Shown piece after piece: positions 34,307-46,439 of a stretch of 64,000 bases of DNA. The notes beneath the pieces were generated by a model that did not search any database, was not told the origin of the DNA, and saw only the letters and a program-made list of their open reading frames with translations. The number at the start of each line of letters is the position of its first letter. The stretch's first letter is position 1. Both the position numbers and the translations under genes were made by a program. The DNA is from Diadema setosum (lineage: Eukaryota > Echinodermata > Echinoidea > Diadematoida > Diadematidae), in the NCBI RefSeq assembly GCF_964275005.1, contig NC_092702.1, positions 33,765,816 to 33,829,815 of the forward strand, written 5' to 3'.

Positions 34307-36292
34307 TCATGCTTGGTTCGCACTGGACTTCCTAAAAATCACTAACCACAAAAGAAACCAAACAGGAATCCAAATAAGTGCTACTAAGGCAAACATTTTG
34401 TTACCAAACAAATAGGCATTGACGACTCCATCGAAGAAAGAGTCAACAGTCTTTTGCCAGCCATAGGCAAGAATGTCAAAAGGAGCAGTCCTGGGGTTCA
34501 GGAATCTATGATGCAGACAGAGGAAAGAAAATAGCAGGGCTGGTGGGGAGATAATGAGGAGGAGGATCCCCTGAAATGCCGTCAAGATTCTGCGGCTCGA
34601 AGGCCGCACCAAAGGCCGCACCAAAACTGCAACAGGGATGGTTGGCACAGCAATGAAGAAAGCGAGAGAAAAGTTGAACATGGAAACACCCAAGAGGGCG
34701 ATGGTGTACCAGATGAGGGTGAGGGATTTGAGCAGCTGCCAATCTGACGGGGCGTTGTCACTGCCACGGAAGTTGTTCCTCCTGCCCAGGATTGGGAGGG
34801 TGGTGATTCCAAAGAAGAAGGCTAGAAAGCCAACTGTTATGGCATCCTTTGGTGTGAGGCCAAATGTTTTGATGTGGTCCCCAACGAAGTACTCTGGGCT
34901 AACAAAAAGAACTGCTCCTACGACGTGAGCTCCTATGAGGAGGGGCATCACCTGGCCGAATGGACGCCATGCACCCTTGGTTGATACATCCCCTGATGTG
35001 CTTTTGGTATCTTTGTCCTTGTCTTGGTCACCAGCGTCATCACTTGTGGCAGGGAAAGACACAGCTAGTAGCCACAGTGCCATGGCATGCAGCGTGGGTA
35101 CCACCAGCAGGAGGCCGAAGGGGATCATGTACATACCGATGGAGACGTACCGCTCACAACCAGGGAGAATGTAGAAAAAGAACGACTGGTGGAACCTCTC
35201 CAGTAGGTTGTTCACGCTGCGGACAATGCCTTCCATGACACGGCCAACGGCTACCGTGTCACTGGACCCCTGTCGCTTTGATGGATGGGCTTGCAGAGTC
35301 AGGGCCTCGATGTGGTACCGCATGAAGAGGCCGTGTATTCCACTTGGGTTGCCACTTGCTTGCTTAGCCATGTTCAACAACATTGTTGTAGCAGCATGCT
35401 GCAGCCCTTCCAGTTTCACAACCACGCGATCTGGCACATTATACCTGTTCTGGAAGGTGACGGGCACCCTTTCGACTCTGCAGAGCCTGACAGCGAGGTT
35501 AAAGAGATCCAAATTAGGCAGCTGCCCATTGATGCCTTCAATCTTGACATCAATGTGGTCTGTGAGCTCTGAGCCCAGCTCCAGGTTTATGGCAGCTATG
35601 ATGCCACCACTGCGACCAAGCATCAGACTGGACTGGATGTATTCTGAGTGTCTGTCATGGTAATCATCCAACCATGCCTGCATCCCAACCTCCTCCTTGT
35701 CAACAACTACGAAGATGATGTCCTTAGACCAATACATCTGTTTATTGAAGAACTTGGCCAAAGAAAGCACGAGCCCTATACCAAAATTGTTACGGCCCAA
35801 AGCTTTGCTGCTTTCCTTGTTCCGAAATGGCACTGTGATGACCATGGCTTCTGTGCTGGCTATTCTTGGCGCGCGAAGGATGGCATACACATTTGTTCCC
35901 GAGTTGGAGTCTACCAGTGCATTCCTGTCACCCATCTCCATGAAGGGGTGATTGACTGTAAAATTCTGCTCAAAGACGTCCAACCCCAACTCAGTGAACT
36001 GCTCCCTCAGCCACTCCACGGGCATCTTAGCATGTCCACCATCTACCGCCGCCAGTCTCGTCAACTCCTTGGCGTAATTCTGGACATCCTGCTCACTCTG
36101 GTACTTCCTATCTACCAGACCAGGCAACAGGGCATTCTCTGAGAAGTATGTTTTCTCATTCAGTGGGGTGAAAGCCAGAGCCAGTAGTGCCAAGACCCCA
36201 GCGACGTACAATACCACCTCTAGAGGTTTGTGGACGGCCAGGATGACACGAGACATAAAGGCCTGGGTGCGCGTGTCTGTTAGCAGACCCAT
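34307..36292 (-). CDS. GPAA1: GPAA1, GPI transamidase subunit (complete, intronless coding sequence)
   Basis: One open frame of 661 residues aligns end to end with glycosylphosphatidylinositol anchor attachment protein 1 (621 in human), including the MGLL start, TYFSENALLPG, SGTNVYAILRAPR, KDIIFVVVDKEEVGMQAWLD, GINGQLPNLDL and RFHQSFFFYILPG. It has one N-terminal membrane segment (about 25-44), a large lumenal M28-peptidase-like domain without the zinc ligands, and about six C-terminal membrane segments (about 382-411, 447-467, 482-502, 521-549, 570-593, 632-653). A charged Asp/Lys linker lies at 417-440. In the ER it works with PIGK, PIGT, PIGS and PIGU to attach GPI to proteins. The start is fixed by CCACCATGG and an in-frame TGA at 36307-36305. 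Human GPAA1 has many introns; this coding sequence has none. Confidence 0.97.
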   Translation of the reverse strand: MGLLTDTRTQAFMSRVILAVHKPLEVVLYVAGVLALLALAFTPLNEKTYFSENALLPGLVDRKYQSEQDVQNYAKELTRLAAVDGGHAKMPVEWLREQFTELGLDVFEQNFTVNHPFMEMGDRNALVDSNSGTNVYAILRAPRIASTEAMVITVPFRNKESSKALGRNNFGIGLVLSLAKFFNKQMYWSKDIIFVVVDKEEVGMQAWLDDYHDRHSEYIQSSLMLGRSGGIIAAINLELGSELTDHIDVKIEGINGQLPNLDLFNLAVRLCRVERVPVTFQNRYNVPDRVVVKLEGLQHAATTMLLNMAKQASGNPSGIHGLFMRYHIEALTLQAHPSKRQGSSDTVAVGRVMEGIVRSVNNLLERFHQSFFFYILPGCERYVSIGMYMIPFGLLLVVPTLHAMALWLLAVSFPATSDDAGDQDKDKDTKSTSGDVSTKGAWRPFGQVMPLLIGAHVVGAVLFVSPEYFVGDHIKTFGLTPKDAITVGFLAFFFGITTLPILGRRNNFRGSDNAPSDWQLLKSLTLIWYTIALLGVSMFNFSLAFFIAVPTIPVAVLVRPLVRPSSRRILTAFQGILLLIISPPALLFSFLCLHHRFLNPRTAPFDILAYGWQKTVDSFFDGVVNAYLFGNKMFALVALIWIPVWFLLWLVIFRKSSANQA

Positions 36293-36354
36293 GGTGGTGC
36301 AGGTTCAAAGGCTTCTTGCAACTATGAAACAGTCTTGGGCCCTGTGCCAAAGAC
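36293..36354 (-). other. GPAA1 5' UTR, probable downstream end of a leader intron
   Basis: A pyrimidine-rich tract ending gtcctggcag reads as a good acceptor just before 36354 on the minus strand, 62 nt ahead of the ATG. This suggests an untranslated first exon further right, which I could not locate. Confidence 0.4.
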
Positions 36355-37301
36355 CTGCCAGGACAAACCAAACAAGACAGAGACAATCAGTGACAAACTG
36401 GTGTTTTGCAGTCATTTGGGACACAGGACTGTTTAACATAGTGAAGTTTTATTCCACTTCTTGTCCTCCAAAAAAGTCATTTTCTTAATGTCAATATGCT
36501 AACATTAACTGCACAAACATTAAATGGTTGATAACCATTCCAAGCTTGCATATGTAGGGTTGATCTTGTTTCTGGCAATAAAGTCAATAAAACAAGCAAA
36601 TAAACAAACTACTAGTAAATGCATTCACACCATTTACTGTGATTGTCTCTGTCTCATTTGTGTTTCTGTAACTTAACCCCTTAAAATTGATTATGTAAGG
36701 ACTGTAACAACAAATTTGCAATAAACTTCAAAGTTTATCATTCTCATTCATAACAAGTCTCCTTTCTTGCAACCATATCAGAGCCTTCCTTGACATAAAC
36801 CGCTTGAGGAAACTGGCATGTACACTGCATGTATGAATTCTACACTCATAGCTGTCAGTCACACAATATTTCTAATGTGATCATGATTTAGAATCTAAAC
36901 CAAGAATTAAAAAAACAAAAAAACCTTTAATCCTCCTATTTGCAACTACAAATGATTTCTACAGCAAAATGAAAAATGAACACCTCTGTCTGCATAAAAC
37001 TTTCATGATTGATCAAAGTGTAGCTGAATTCTGTGGGATATCAAGGATAGAGAACACAACTTTGAATAATGCCTATTAAAGCTGTAGAAGGCATACAAAT
37101 GTACAATTTACAAATGTTATGTATAGGGCAGTATATATAATCTAGAATAGAATCTAGATGTCTAATACAATCTGTTTTCTTGAGAAGTTCCAATTTCGGT
37201 GCTTGCACAGAATCTACTTCAGTATCCATTTAACAGTTAGATTGGGAAACCCAATCCAAATTGCACCGAAATCACATGATATACAGGTTGTAGGCCTACT
37301 T

Positions 37302-37493
37302 AATAGCCAATTTCCAATGACTCTTGTAAATTCAAACCAAATCCATCATTGGGAAGTGTCGCTATCGATGTCAACCTTCATGTCATTAAATTTGAGGAAC
37401 GACATGAAAGTTGACATCGATAGCGACACTTACCAATGACAGATTTGGTTTGAATTTACAAGAGTCATAAATTGCCATTGGAAATTGGCTATT
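37302..37493. mobile_element. 192-bp near-perfect palindrome
   Basis: The arms start AATAGCCAATTTCCAATG and end CATTGGAAATTGGCTATT-like, with inner GTGTCGCTATCGATGTCAAC/GTTGACATCGATAGCGACAC. The arms differ by only a few bases and small indels. It lies upstream of GPAA1. Confidence 0.88.
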
Positions 37494-39373
37494 TAGGAGA
37501 TTTGATCGTATCACCAGACGCTTTTTTTTTTTTTTTTTTTTTTTGTGGCTCTGAATTCCGTACGCAGAGGATGACAATTCGGCCAAAAATAACACAAGTT
37601 ATTCACAAAGTCCTGAAAATTACGAATTCAGCAAAATTGTGAAAATCATTCACTGCGATTTTTGGAGAATAGACTTCAAATAGATCTATACCCCTCTCCA
37701 AAAAGTTGTCTTTTTTCGCGGTGAAAAATTGCATCTTAATTCTGGACACGATGTTCGTAATGCTAATGGAATAATTGACCTCATTTCGCATCTTGTCCTT
37801 GCACCAGAATCACAATTTTAACATACAGTACCCACGATTCACTTTAGACTCTAGTCTAAACATTCTTTATGAGCGGCCGACAAAGAAAAATTCGGCAAAT
37901 GAGGCTCAAATTTTTTATTTTACAGTAAAATGTCTAACATGAACATTTCGAACAGTTCACACGAAGCGGATAAAATCATGTGAAAAATCAACATCTTCTT
38001 CTAGTTTTTTAAAGTAGATTTAATATCTAGCGTTTTTTTTACATTTTTGTGTCGCATTTTTCGCGATTTCGGTCCATACAGCGCTCTGTTGGTTAGGCTA
38101 GTCTATGAAGCCCCGCGTGTATTGAATGTCATTTACTGTAGGGCCTAGTACGCAGAAATGTGCATGTCCGGAATTACCATGCTGTCCGGTTATACCATAC
38201 CTGTATAGTCTATATAGGGTCGGGTCTACGCTAGTAACAAAATTAGAGATTAAATTTAATATGTAGGCCTATTGTTAGAGTGTCTAACGTTAGACATCTA
38301 TCATCACGATCATGTGATTTCAATCTTCACAAGTGATCACAGCGATTAGAAATGTTTATCTATTCAGTGTTCGTACACTGCCTGCACAATCTGAACTGAA
38401 GTTAGCCATTCAATTTTATGCGAAAAATCTTTCAAGTAAGCGGGAACAAAAGGCCAAACAATGTTCAAATGATTTATGGCAGGTTGAACGAATTGAACTT
38501 GAAATCAGCATGAGAAATGCAGCCCCTGCCCTGGATCGCACAAGAGCAGACAAACAGATAGGCCTACACACACAATTTTTACTGGCATTCATCACTAGGG
38601 TCTAGAAACTGACTTCTAATTCTGTAACCGGCTACAATCACTGAAATTTTATATTTATCATAGCTCATTGCTCATTTGCTCACCTGCTAAAAAGTGACCT
38701 TCCCTGCTAGTACAGTGTAGTAATTCATGAAGAATTAAACTAGAGATTGGCTGTCTTTCTAGAGTTGCAGGCAATTGATTGCAGCTGCTGCATCACCACA
38801 GCATGCAACATGTACCATACCGGACACCGCACATGGGTGACCAATGTCGAGTTGAGTTTGCGTGCGTCGCGTCTACGTACGTCTGTCTGTATTGTGGGGG
38901 GGGGGGGGGGGGGAAATAGTCATGAGGGTCACTGGAAGCATAAATTCGCTTTGGACCATATCTTGTTCGGCATTGTTCGGTGGCGATGTGAGAGACTGGT
39001 TCAAATTTCGACTGAGAGTACTTTCCTGATTTGCATTCCAGTTTTTTCTATTCTTTTTACTGAAATAATAGACATAGTTTTTTTTTTATTCACCCTACTC
39101 AACTCAATGCCCTTTTCTACGCTTTTTAACAAAGCATTCTCTTGATGTATGAATGCTTTTCTCGTGCTCTTTTATTTTTTCGTATCTGGCCTTTTATACT
39201 CGTGTCAACTTATTTTGTGTTTACTTGTTGTCATTGTAGTATTGATTTATGCCATCAATGCCACCAATACGAGAGATGTATTAGAAGGCATAATAGTTTT
39301 ACAATGAATACCAATAGTTCTGAGTGAGATAATTGCAGATATAATAATATAGATAATGTGAGAAATCTTCGGC

Positions 39374-40680
39374 ATGCAGGATGAATTTGCGGTGAAGCTC
39401 GCATATCTTTTGCCACATGAATATAACAACATATCTTTCCCTAACGGTAAACTACTTTTAATGATTCATTATAATTGCAGAAGCCTCAAAAAGAATTCTC
39501 ATAGATTTGAAACAATAATCTTATCTGCGAAAAATAAATTCTCTGTCATTGCTCCTTCCGAAACGTGGCTAATGATGAAGTGATACATTTGGACGGTATG
39601 TTCCTTTAGTGAGAGAAAGGGGGAACACCGCTGATACAATTTTTATTAAATATCATTAGATATCATAGTGAGATTGGTTGGAATAACGATCATGATGTAA
39701 TGGATATATGCGATGTTTATGATCAGTTTGACCAATTTATGACAGTGGTAACCCAATATTGTATATTCAGTGTTTTCTATCATGTTGAAATACGGAGGCG
39801 TAATCAATATAAAATAAAACTATGGTTTGATAATACTTTCATGAGAATGTGCAATAAGAAAAATGTGTTTCATTCTAAGTATATCTTAAGAATCCGACAG
39901 AGTATATCATAGATTGTCCATATGGCATAAAGAAACAAAGTCAAAACTGAATCACGTCAAAAGAAGCGAAATTACATAATCATTATAAATTTAGGAATGC
40001 TCATACAGTAGAAAATTAAACTAAACAGGCTTTTTTATAAGATAGGGGGATGCAATAATGCATTTTGCAACCAAGTGGGCAATAATGATTATTTGTGTGA
40101 CGATTGTGCCATTGCTGATATTATCAATTAATGTTAAATTATCTTTAAGTAATATAGGTTCGGAAATCGTGAATACTGTTCCATCTATATAACTTCTTCA
40201 CATGACACAAATTTCTTATCCTCAAATATTGTCAAATAATCATCCTCATTCTATGTTTTTAGGCCTCTTCAAGAATGTGGCATTTTTAAAATTGTAAAAA
40301 ATTTGAATATTGAGGCAAAAGTTCTGGATATGATGATATTGATATACATGGTATGAAAAGGAGTGTAAATCCTTTGTGCAATATGTTTAATACATTATAA
40401 TGTATATGGTGTGTTTCCAGAGTGTTTAAAAATAGGTTATACCTATTCACACTGGAGGTGATAAAGATCTTTTAACAGATTATAGGCCTATTTCTCTTTT
40501 ATCGATTCTATAAATCTTTTAAAATGTTTATTACATATAGTAATCAGTTGATCAAATATTTACTTCAAAGAGGTATCTTATATTCGAAACAATTTGATTT
40601 TAGAAAAGGGTATTCTTTCTACATGACTCTGATGGAACTGGAATTGTATACAGTCTTTTGAAGATAAAAAGTTTTTGAAT
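39374..40680 (+). pseudogene. fossil non-LTR retrotransposon (LINE, CR1/Jockey-like)
   Basis: Translated remnants in order are an endonuclease start (IHYNCRSLKKN, then SVIAPSETWL at 39470-39575), a basic linker region (39790-39960), then reverse transcriptase pieces: KSSGYDD near 40318, PIHTGGDK near 40443, DYRPISLL at 40478-40501 and QFDFRKGYS near 40590. Frames shift and stops interrupt it throughout, so it is dead. No 3' end or poly(A) was identified. Confidence 0.85.
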
Positions 40681-41164
40681 GGATCATTTTTACACTTGTG
40701 TTATATAAAGCTGTTTTTGCAATATAGGCATTCTTTTTTTACTTGAGTTGTGCAAATTGCCAAAATAAGATCACTTCTAAGTTTATGCGAAACATGTGGA
40801 ATGTATATAGAACTTGTTCCTGAGTTCAGATCAAGTGAAAACGTTTTTTGCGCGTAATTTCTGGTGCGTGAAATGTGCAAAAATTTCCACTTACAGAGTA
40901 TTAAACTAATGACCTTTTTCTATCCTCTAGTGAAATACTATAAAAAAAAAAGAAATATTTGCACGAAAAATTTCGCAAGAGCCAAGATTTGCAAAAATAA
41001 ATGCATTAATATGAAAGTTCTTGTGTAGATAAGAACTTTGTAAATGCATTGAATACTCAGTGGCAATTCGTAAAAATTGGATGTCGTGAAGAATAGCTGT
41101 CGATTCCAATTTGCGAAAATTTCATGCCGCAAACATTTTTGCAAACGCAATAAGCGTGATTAAC

Positions 41165-41296
41165 GCATAGCTGGAGCCATGTTTTCAAAAGTGGGGGGGG
41201 GGGGCACTTCAGACTTCTGATGCCACTTAAACTTCCGGGTTTCTTCAGCTGACAAGCAAAAAACTTCTTCTTTCTAGTGTCACTTACGCACTTCCG

Positions 41297-41339
<43 letters not shown>

Positions 41340-41490
41340 AGGGGGGGGGGGGGAGGCCCAAAGTGGTGACATCTTATGTATTTTTTCTTTTGGTATGGTA
41401 CAAAAACAAGTGGGGGGGGGGGAGGGGGGGGGGGGGGGCCTCGCCCCCAGTTCCGCCGGTCCCTAGAACAAAGTAATACGGGGCCTAATC
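41165..41490 (+). repeat. G/A-run repeat related to the 18-728 element
   Basis: CAGCTGACAAGCAAAAAAC and a CACTTCCGGGG motif, with about 38 consecutive A and several long G runs, mirror 470-560. It contains no gene. Confidence 0.6.
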
Positions 41491-42384
41491 AGAACGGAAA
41501 ACGACATTTTGTCTTTCACGTCTCTCCGGTGGTATCAAGGATCATGCGTTGTGTAGGATCTTTGGTGGTACTGTATTCGTAAACTCGTCTTCCTCGACGG
41601 TCACAGTCGAAAAAACAGAGACATAAAACATAGTTGATATTATTATGACCATGGTGTTTGATTTTAGGTGAAACAATAAAATAAAAATAAATACTTTTAA
41701 AGTAATCAATTGATAGAAAATAATTATTTCAAGGTTTATCAAGAATTAAAGAAAAATCATTATTGTTTGGAATTTTATGGGTATTTTTTTTCTGTGCCCT
41801 TCTCTACATGTTGTAACGCTCGTCTTTATCAGCAACGTCGACGAATAACACAGAAGAAGAATGATTGCCAGTGTTTGTGGTGAATTTCTGCGATTTAAGC
41901 ACATATCCAGGTCGGTATACTGTGTAATATTATTAAGTTTATTATAAGGCAATTGCAATCATGAGACATACCTTTAAATAGAGGTCTTTGTCTGGTTTTT
42001 TCGTCTGTGAATGCTGCAACTCCGTCGAATGAATTGAACGAGAGCGAGTAGGACCTATGACTATGTTACTACCCTGTGGCTGTACTAGAATCTCAATTGT
42101 GTTGTGTGAGTTGTGTTGTGTTGACTGTGTAAAGGGGGGTTCACTGTCTGCAGGAATATGAATGCACCATCTTCAAGTTCAATGGCTATGCCATGGTCTC
42201 TGAACGGAGAGCGGAATGCCTACGTGAATTATACAATTTATAGATCACTCTCTTCTCTCATCTATCACTGAACGGCTCAAGTTTAGAGTCTAGTGCCTGA
42301 TAGTGAATACTACTGACTGTATCTGGTAAGCTGTAGCTGTATGTGATTGTAGGGTATAAAGGGCACCAGTATTCGGTCAGCTAG

Positions 42385-43912
42385 AGTAAAGCCACTAAAA
42401 CCCCAATTTTCGGGCAGTTAAGCTTTTTTGCAATATTTTTTCAACTCAAATAATATTCTACAAAATTATATCTACAATAATGTATGTTAGATATATCAAC
42501 CTACTTTTTCCCCATATTGATTTTTTTTTAATGCATCATAAAATTTCACAGAATCCCCAAATATTATCACTTTGTCATTTCCCCAAAATTCGGACAGCGT
42601 CTCCAAAATTCGGACGCGCGTGCAATGTCTATATGCGTTCAAAGGCCGCTGAAAAATGAGCGCGCGCCATACCTCGTTGGCGCAAGGTTGCATCGGGGAC
42701 GTTGTGGCGCCCGTTCGTGTCCGAATTTTGTTGACTCAGCACTTGATTCAGCGCCTATTATTCACTGCATCGGCACGTACATGTATGGACATTTTGTTTT
42801 TCTTTTGTGTTTTTGAGGATACAGTACCATCACACTTTGAGCTTGCAATAAGCGAAAAATCTCGCGACAGAACGGCGTAATTTTTCAATTTTTAGCGCTT
42901 GTTCGGTGACCCTGATTCCTTACACGGGACCTAATTCGCGCGCGCTTTGGAAATGTTGCGGCGATTCTGCGTTTTTGACGGCAAAATTTGGGATTTTAGA
43001 TGGGTTTTTGGAGGTGACTCGGGCACTTTCCTGTGGTGAACGAGTTTGCCAGTGTGTGTAACGATGTGATATGCGTTTGTTGTGACAGTAGAATTTGCTG
43101 GCTTGTGATACATAAGTGATAAGTGTCCGGATTTTGGAGGCCGGCCGAATATTGGGGCTTTTACTCTACTGGTATTCGGTCACTTATCACTTGTCACCAG
43201 CCAGTAAGTTCAACTGTCACAACACACGCAAATCACATCAATTCACATACTTGCACACTCATTCACAACAGGAAATTCCCTTAGCCCCATCCAAAATCCC
43301 AAATTTTACTGTCAAAAGTGCAGAATCGGCGCTACTTTCCAAAAACGCGCGCAGATTGAGCCCAGTTTTTAGAGTATGGGTCGCCGAAATGAGAAAAAGC
43401 GCTAAAACTTGAGAAATTTGCTGTTCTCTCGCAGGATATTTTGCTTATCCCAAGCTTGGAGTGTGATGGTATCCTCAAAAATGCAAAAGAAAAACAAAAT
43501 TTCCGTACGTGCCGATACAGTGTCTAAATGTACAAGGGTTTAATGCAAGTGCCGATTCCCCAGTATTCGGTCACCAACGGGCGCCGCAACGTCGCCGATG
43601 CAATTTTGCACCAACAAGGTAGCACGCGGCGCATTTTTCAGCCGCCTTGAACACGCATTGACTTTGAACGCGCATATCGCGTGACTGAATACTGATCGTT
43701 GTGACCGTATTCTGGGGAATTTTCAAGGTGATATATTTTGGGATTTTGTGAAATTTTGTGTGATATTTAACAAAATTAAAATTGAGATTAAAGAAATTTG
43801 ATATATTCACATACATTGCTGTAGATATGATGTATGTATGTATTTTTTTAGTTTGAAAAATATTGCAAAAAAGCTTAAGTGACCGAATACTGGGGATGTT
43901 ACCCTACAGGGC
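42385..43912. mobile_element. 1.5 kb palindromic element
   Basis: Two arms of about 750 bp meet near 43165: matching blocks include TTAAGCTTTTTTGCAATATT (left) and AATATTGCAAAAAAGCTTAA (right), and GTTCAAAGGCCGCTGAAAAA against its right-arm counterpart near 43640. The arms are diverged but alignable through most of their length. The interior is CpG-rich with no coding frame. Confidence 0.85.
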
Positions 43913-43915
43913 TTT

Positions 43916-44825
43916 AGCCGTAGTTTCTACCGTAGTTATGCCGGTTATGGCCATGGGTAAACTCAGCCTAGCGGGTAAACTCCGCTGCATTACCACTTAC
44001 AAGTGGCCGAGTTTACCCGCTAGGTAATTACACGCAGCCGCTGTCGCTTCGCGACAGCGGCTGCACGTCTACCCTATTCGTATACGTTGTCATTTTCAGT
44101 GTTGGGTGTACGTTTCCTTCATGAATATCTTTATTAATTGTAGAAAACTAAAATATAAGGAATCCCCATAGTCTATGATATTCATTCAATGATTGGTATG
44201 CGATTTTTTAAAAAAGAATTACGTCAAAAACCCACCGAAATCCGTGATTAAAATCAGGTCTGTAAGCGTCCATATTGCTTCACTCCTCATCTTTTGCGTG
44301 TTATTTGAATGGCGATCACTCTCGTACAACGTAGCGAGTCGGAAAAGTTCATGACCTTGTCGAAGCGGAAGTGACCCATGCAAAGGTCAAATCATGAGAG
44401 CAGCACGCGCGGAAATACATGTATGTAGTAGACGACAAGCTTTACATAACACACAAAACGCATGGCAGTACGTAAAATGCTACCATGGTACTTCAGGTTG
44501 AGCATTCGTGGTAGTTCGTTGATTTTGTGAATCATCGCACAATCTACTCCAAAAAATTCAACAATAAGGTCTGGATACCAACAAAACACCAAATTCAACT
44601 CGACCATCAGTAAAATACGATGTAGGTGAGTGGTAAAAATCATCTTATTGGTAAAATCAAACAAAATAAAAGACATTTTAATGTGATTTTGCCGTCAAAA
44701 GCGATGGTCGTATACAACGTAAAACACTAGTAGATGTCAGACTGCTGTGCTTTGCACAGCGGTCTGGTCAGGCTACCCGCTAGGCTGAGTTTACCTATAA
44801 CTAAAGTATAGAACATATTAAATAC
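43916..44825. mobile_element. inverted-repeat element with GGGTAAACTCAGCC ends
   Basis: The left end TACCGTAGTTAT ... GGGTAAACTCAGCCTAGCGG is mirrored by CCGCTAGGCTGAGTTTACC ... ATAACTAAAGTA at the right. A related short copy is at 46215-46360. It contains the perfect hairpin 44034-44064. Confidence 0.7.
44034..44064. repeat. perfect GC-rich hairpin
   Basis: GCAGCCGCTGTCGC, loop TTC, GCGACAGCGGCTGC: a 14-bp uninterrupted stem inside a mobile element. Confidence 0.85.
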
Positions 44826-44849
44826 TGGAGTAGTCCTTACCTTACCGTA

Positions 44850-45377
44850 CAGGGTGCTACATAACTTTATTTAACCACTTGCCCAGTCAGGCAAGCAGAT
44901 TTTCTAATTTGCTGCAAAACACTTGCCCAAACATTAATTTTACTTGCCCAAAAAGACAGTCCAAAATATTAGGAAATAATAAAGAAAATCATGTCTAAGT
45001 CAAGGGCTGAATAAAACACAATCATTTAAATAAACAGCACACACAGATTCGCACACTTAAACACAATGGAGTGACAAACTTTGTCAGAATAAGTGTTGCT
45101 GTTGCATTGCATTGGGGGTTCTTCACAAAAGTGTTTGAAAGTTGTTGAAAATCAAATGAAATATAAAGTGCATTGCATTACTAAACAGTCATTATCTTTG
45201 GTTTCTGTATGGCTGACTTTGTTGGTTTGGTGGGGGAAATAAGGGAAAAAAGATGGCTTCAAAACGTTTTGCTTGCCCAATTCAGGCAAGCATTTGTACT
45301 CATTGTTGAAAAACACTTGCCCAAATTTGATTTTCACTTGCCCCGGGCAATCGGGCAAGAGCTTATGTAGCACCCTG
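44850..45377. mobile_element. element with CAGGGTGCTACATAA inverted ends
   Basis: CAGGGTGCTACATAA at 44850 is mirrored by TTATGTAGCACCCTG ending 45377 except for one inserted base. The interior has repeated ACTTGCCCAA/GGCAAGCA blocks. CAGGG ends recall hAT elements; no clean target duplication was found. Confidence 0.7.
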
Positions 45378-46214
45378 CCTTACATTGTACGACATCATAG
45401 TATATACACTGATATGTCTAGTAGAAACAGATGGTAGAAGTCTAACTGTGAAACACGGCCCAAACACTGAACGTGAAGCATTCGGGCTGTGTAGGGAAGG
45501 ATGTCGAGTCACGGTAGAGGGTAGATTCGTGGATAAATTCCAACTTAAGTACTTAAAATTTCTTCAACTTTAAAACTAAAGAGATGTGGTCCAGTTGTTG
45601 ATAACACTTGCCTGGGTACGTTTTGCTCCTCCAGTCAGTAGATCTTAGACGTTATTGTCCCTTTCTGTAAATATTGGAAACTTTAAATGATCCGGTCAAG
45701 AGGAATCTGTGAGAATGACAACTGCTCCATTCAACGGATTTGAAACCTGTGCGCATGCACTAACCAGAGTGCAGTGTAGCCTTTTGACAAGACCTTCTCG
45801 CTGTATTGCATTGCTTTCTGGGTGAATGAAAAAGCAGTATCCCAGCTGAGCGCGACAGCGTGAGAGCGAAAGGGCCTTGTCCAAAGGCAAAAAAAATTGC
45901 GCCTTTCATGCATATTCATATTGCCAATGCGCTATGTGCCTTTGCAAAGGTTGTTTCGAAAAACGAAGGGAGGATTGGGGAGAATGAAGATGGACTCATA
46001 GAAAAACGTCTGTTCAAGACTGTCAGATCAGTTTCAAAGTGTGCAAGTGAACGGCAAGTATGAATTAGATAAGAGACTTATATAGAGTGTAAAAGTAAGC
46101 CTTTTGCTGGTGAAATACATAACTTACGTAGAGCCGCGAAAATTTGGGGTTGTCTTCCAACGTTCAGTGACAGCACTCTTTCAACTCAGGGCGCTCCCAC
46201 AGTATAACTGTGTA

Positions 46215-46360
46215 CAAGGAGCGCCCCGGGGTTAAACTCGGCCTGGCTGGTAAACTCAGCCACTTGTAATACGCACGCTTGGGACCGAGTTTACCCGCTA
46301 GGCTGAGTTTACCCATAACTACGGTATAGAACATTGTATGGAGTTGTCCTTACCTTACCT
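46215..46360. mobile_element. short relative of the 43916-44825 element
   Basis: It carries GTAAACTCAGCC, then ACCGAGTTTACCCGCTAGGC and TAACTACGGTATAGAACATT, the same termini with most of the interior missing. Confidence 0.65.
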
Positions 46361-46439
46361 TGTAAGAAATCGTAATATTATAGTAGAAACAGATGGTAGA
46401 AGTAGATTGTTATTTAGCTAGCTAGACTTCTAGTTCTAG

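Noticed and set aside
34582..35663. Several plus- and minus-strand frames of 76-151 codons opposite or overlapping GPAA1
   Set aside because: They are shadows of the GC-richer GPAA1 coding sequence in other frames.
38333..38605. 90-codon plus-strand frame upstream of the LINE fossil
   Set aside because: No recognisable domain, no ATG-start support and no conserved neighbour; kept as intergenic.
45860..46063. 67-codon frame resembling a first coding exon for ZRANB1
   Set aside because: The true ZRANB1 start has an in-frame stop and acceptor just upstream, and no family N-terminal extension is known.
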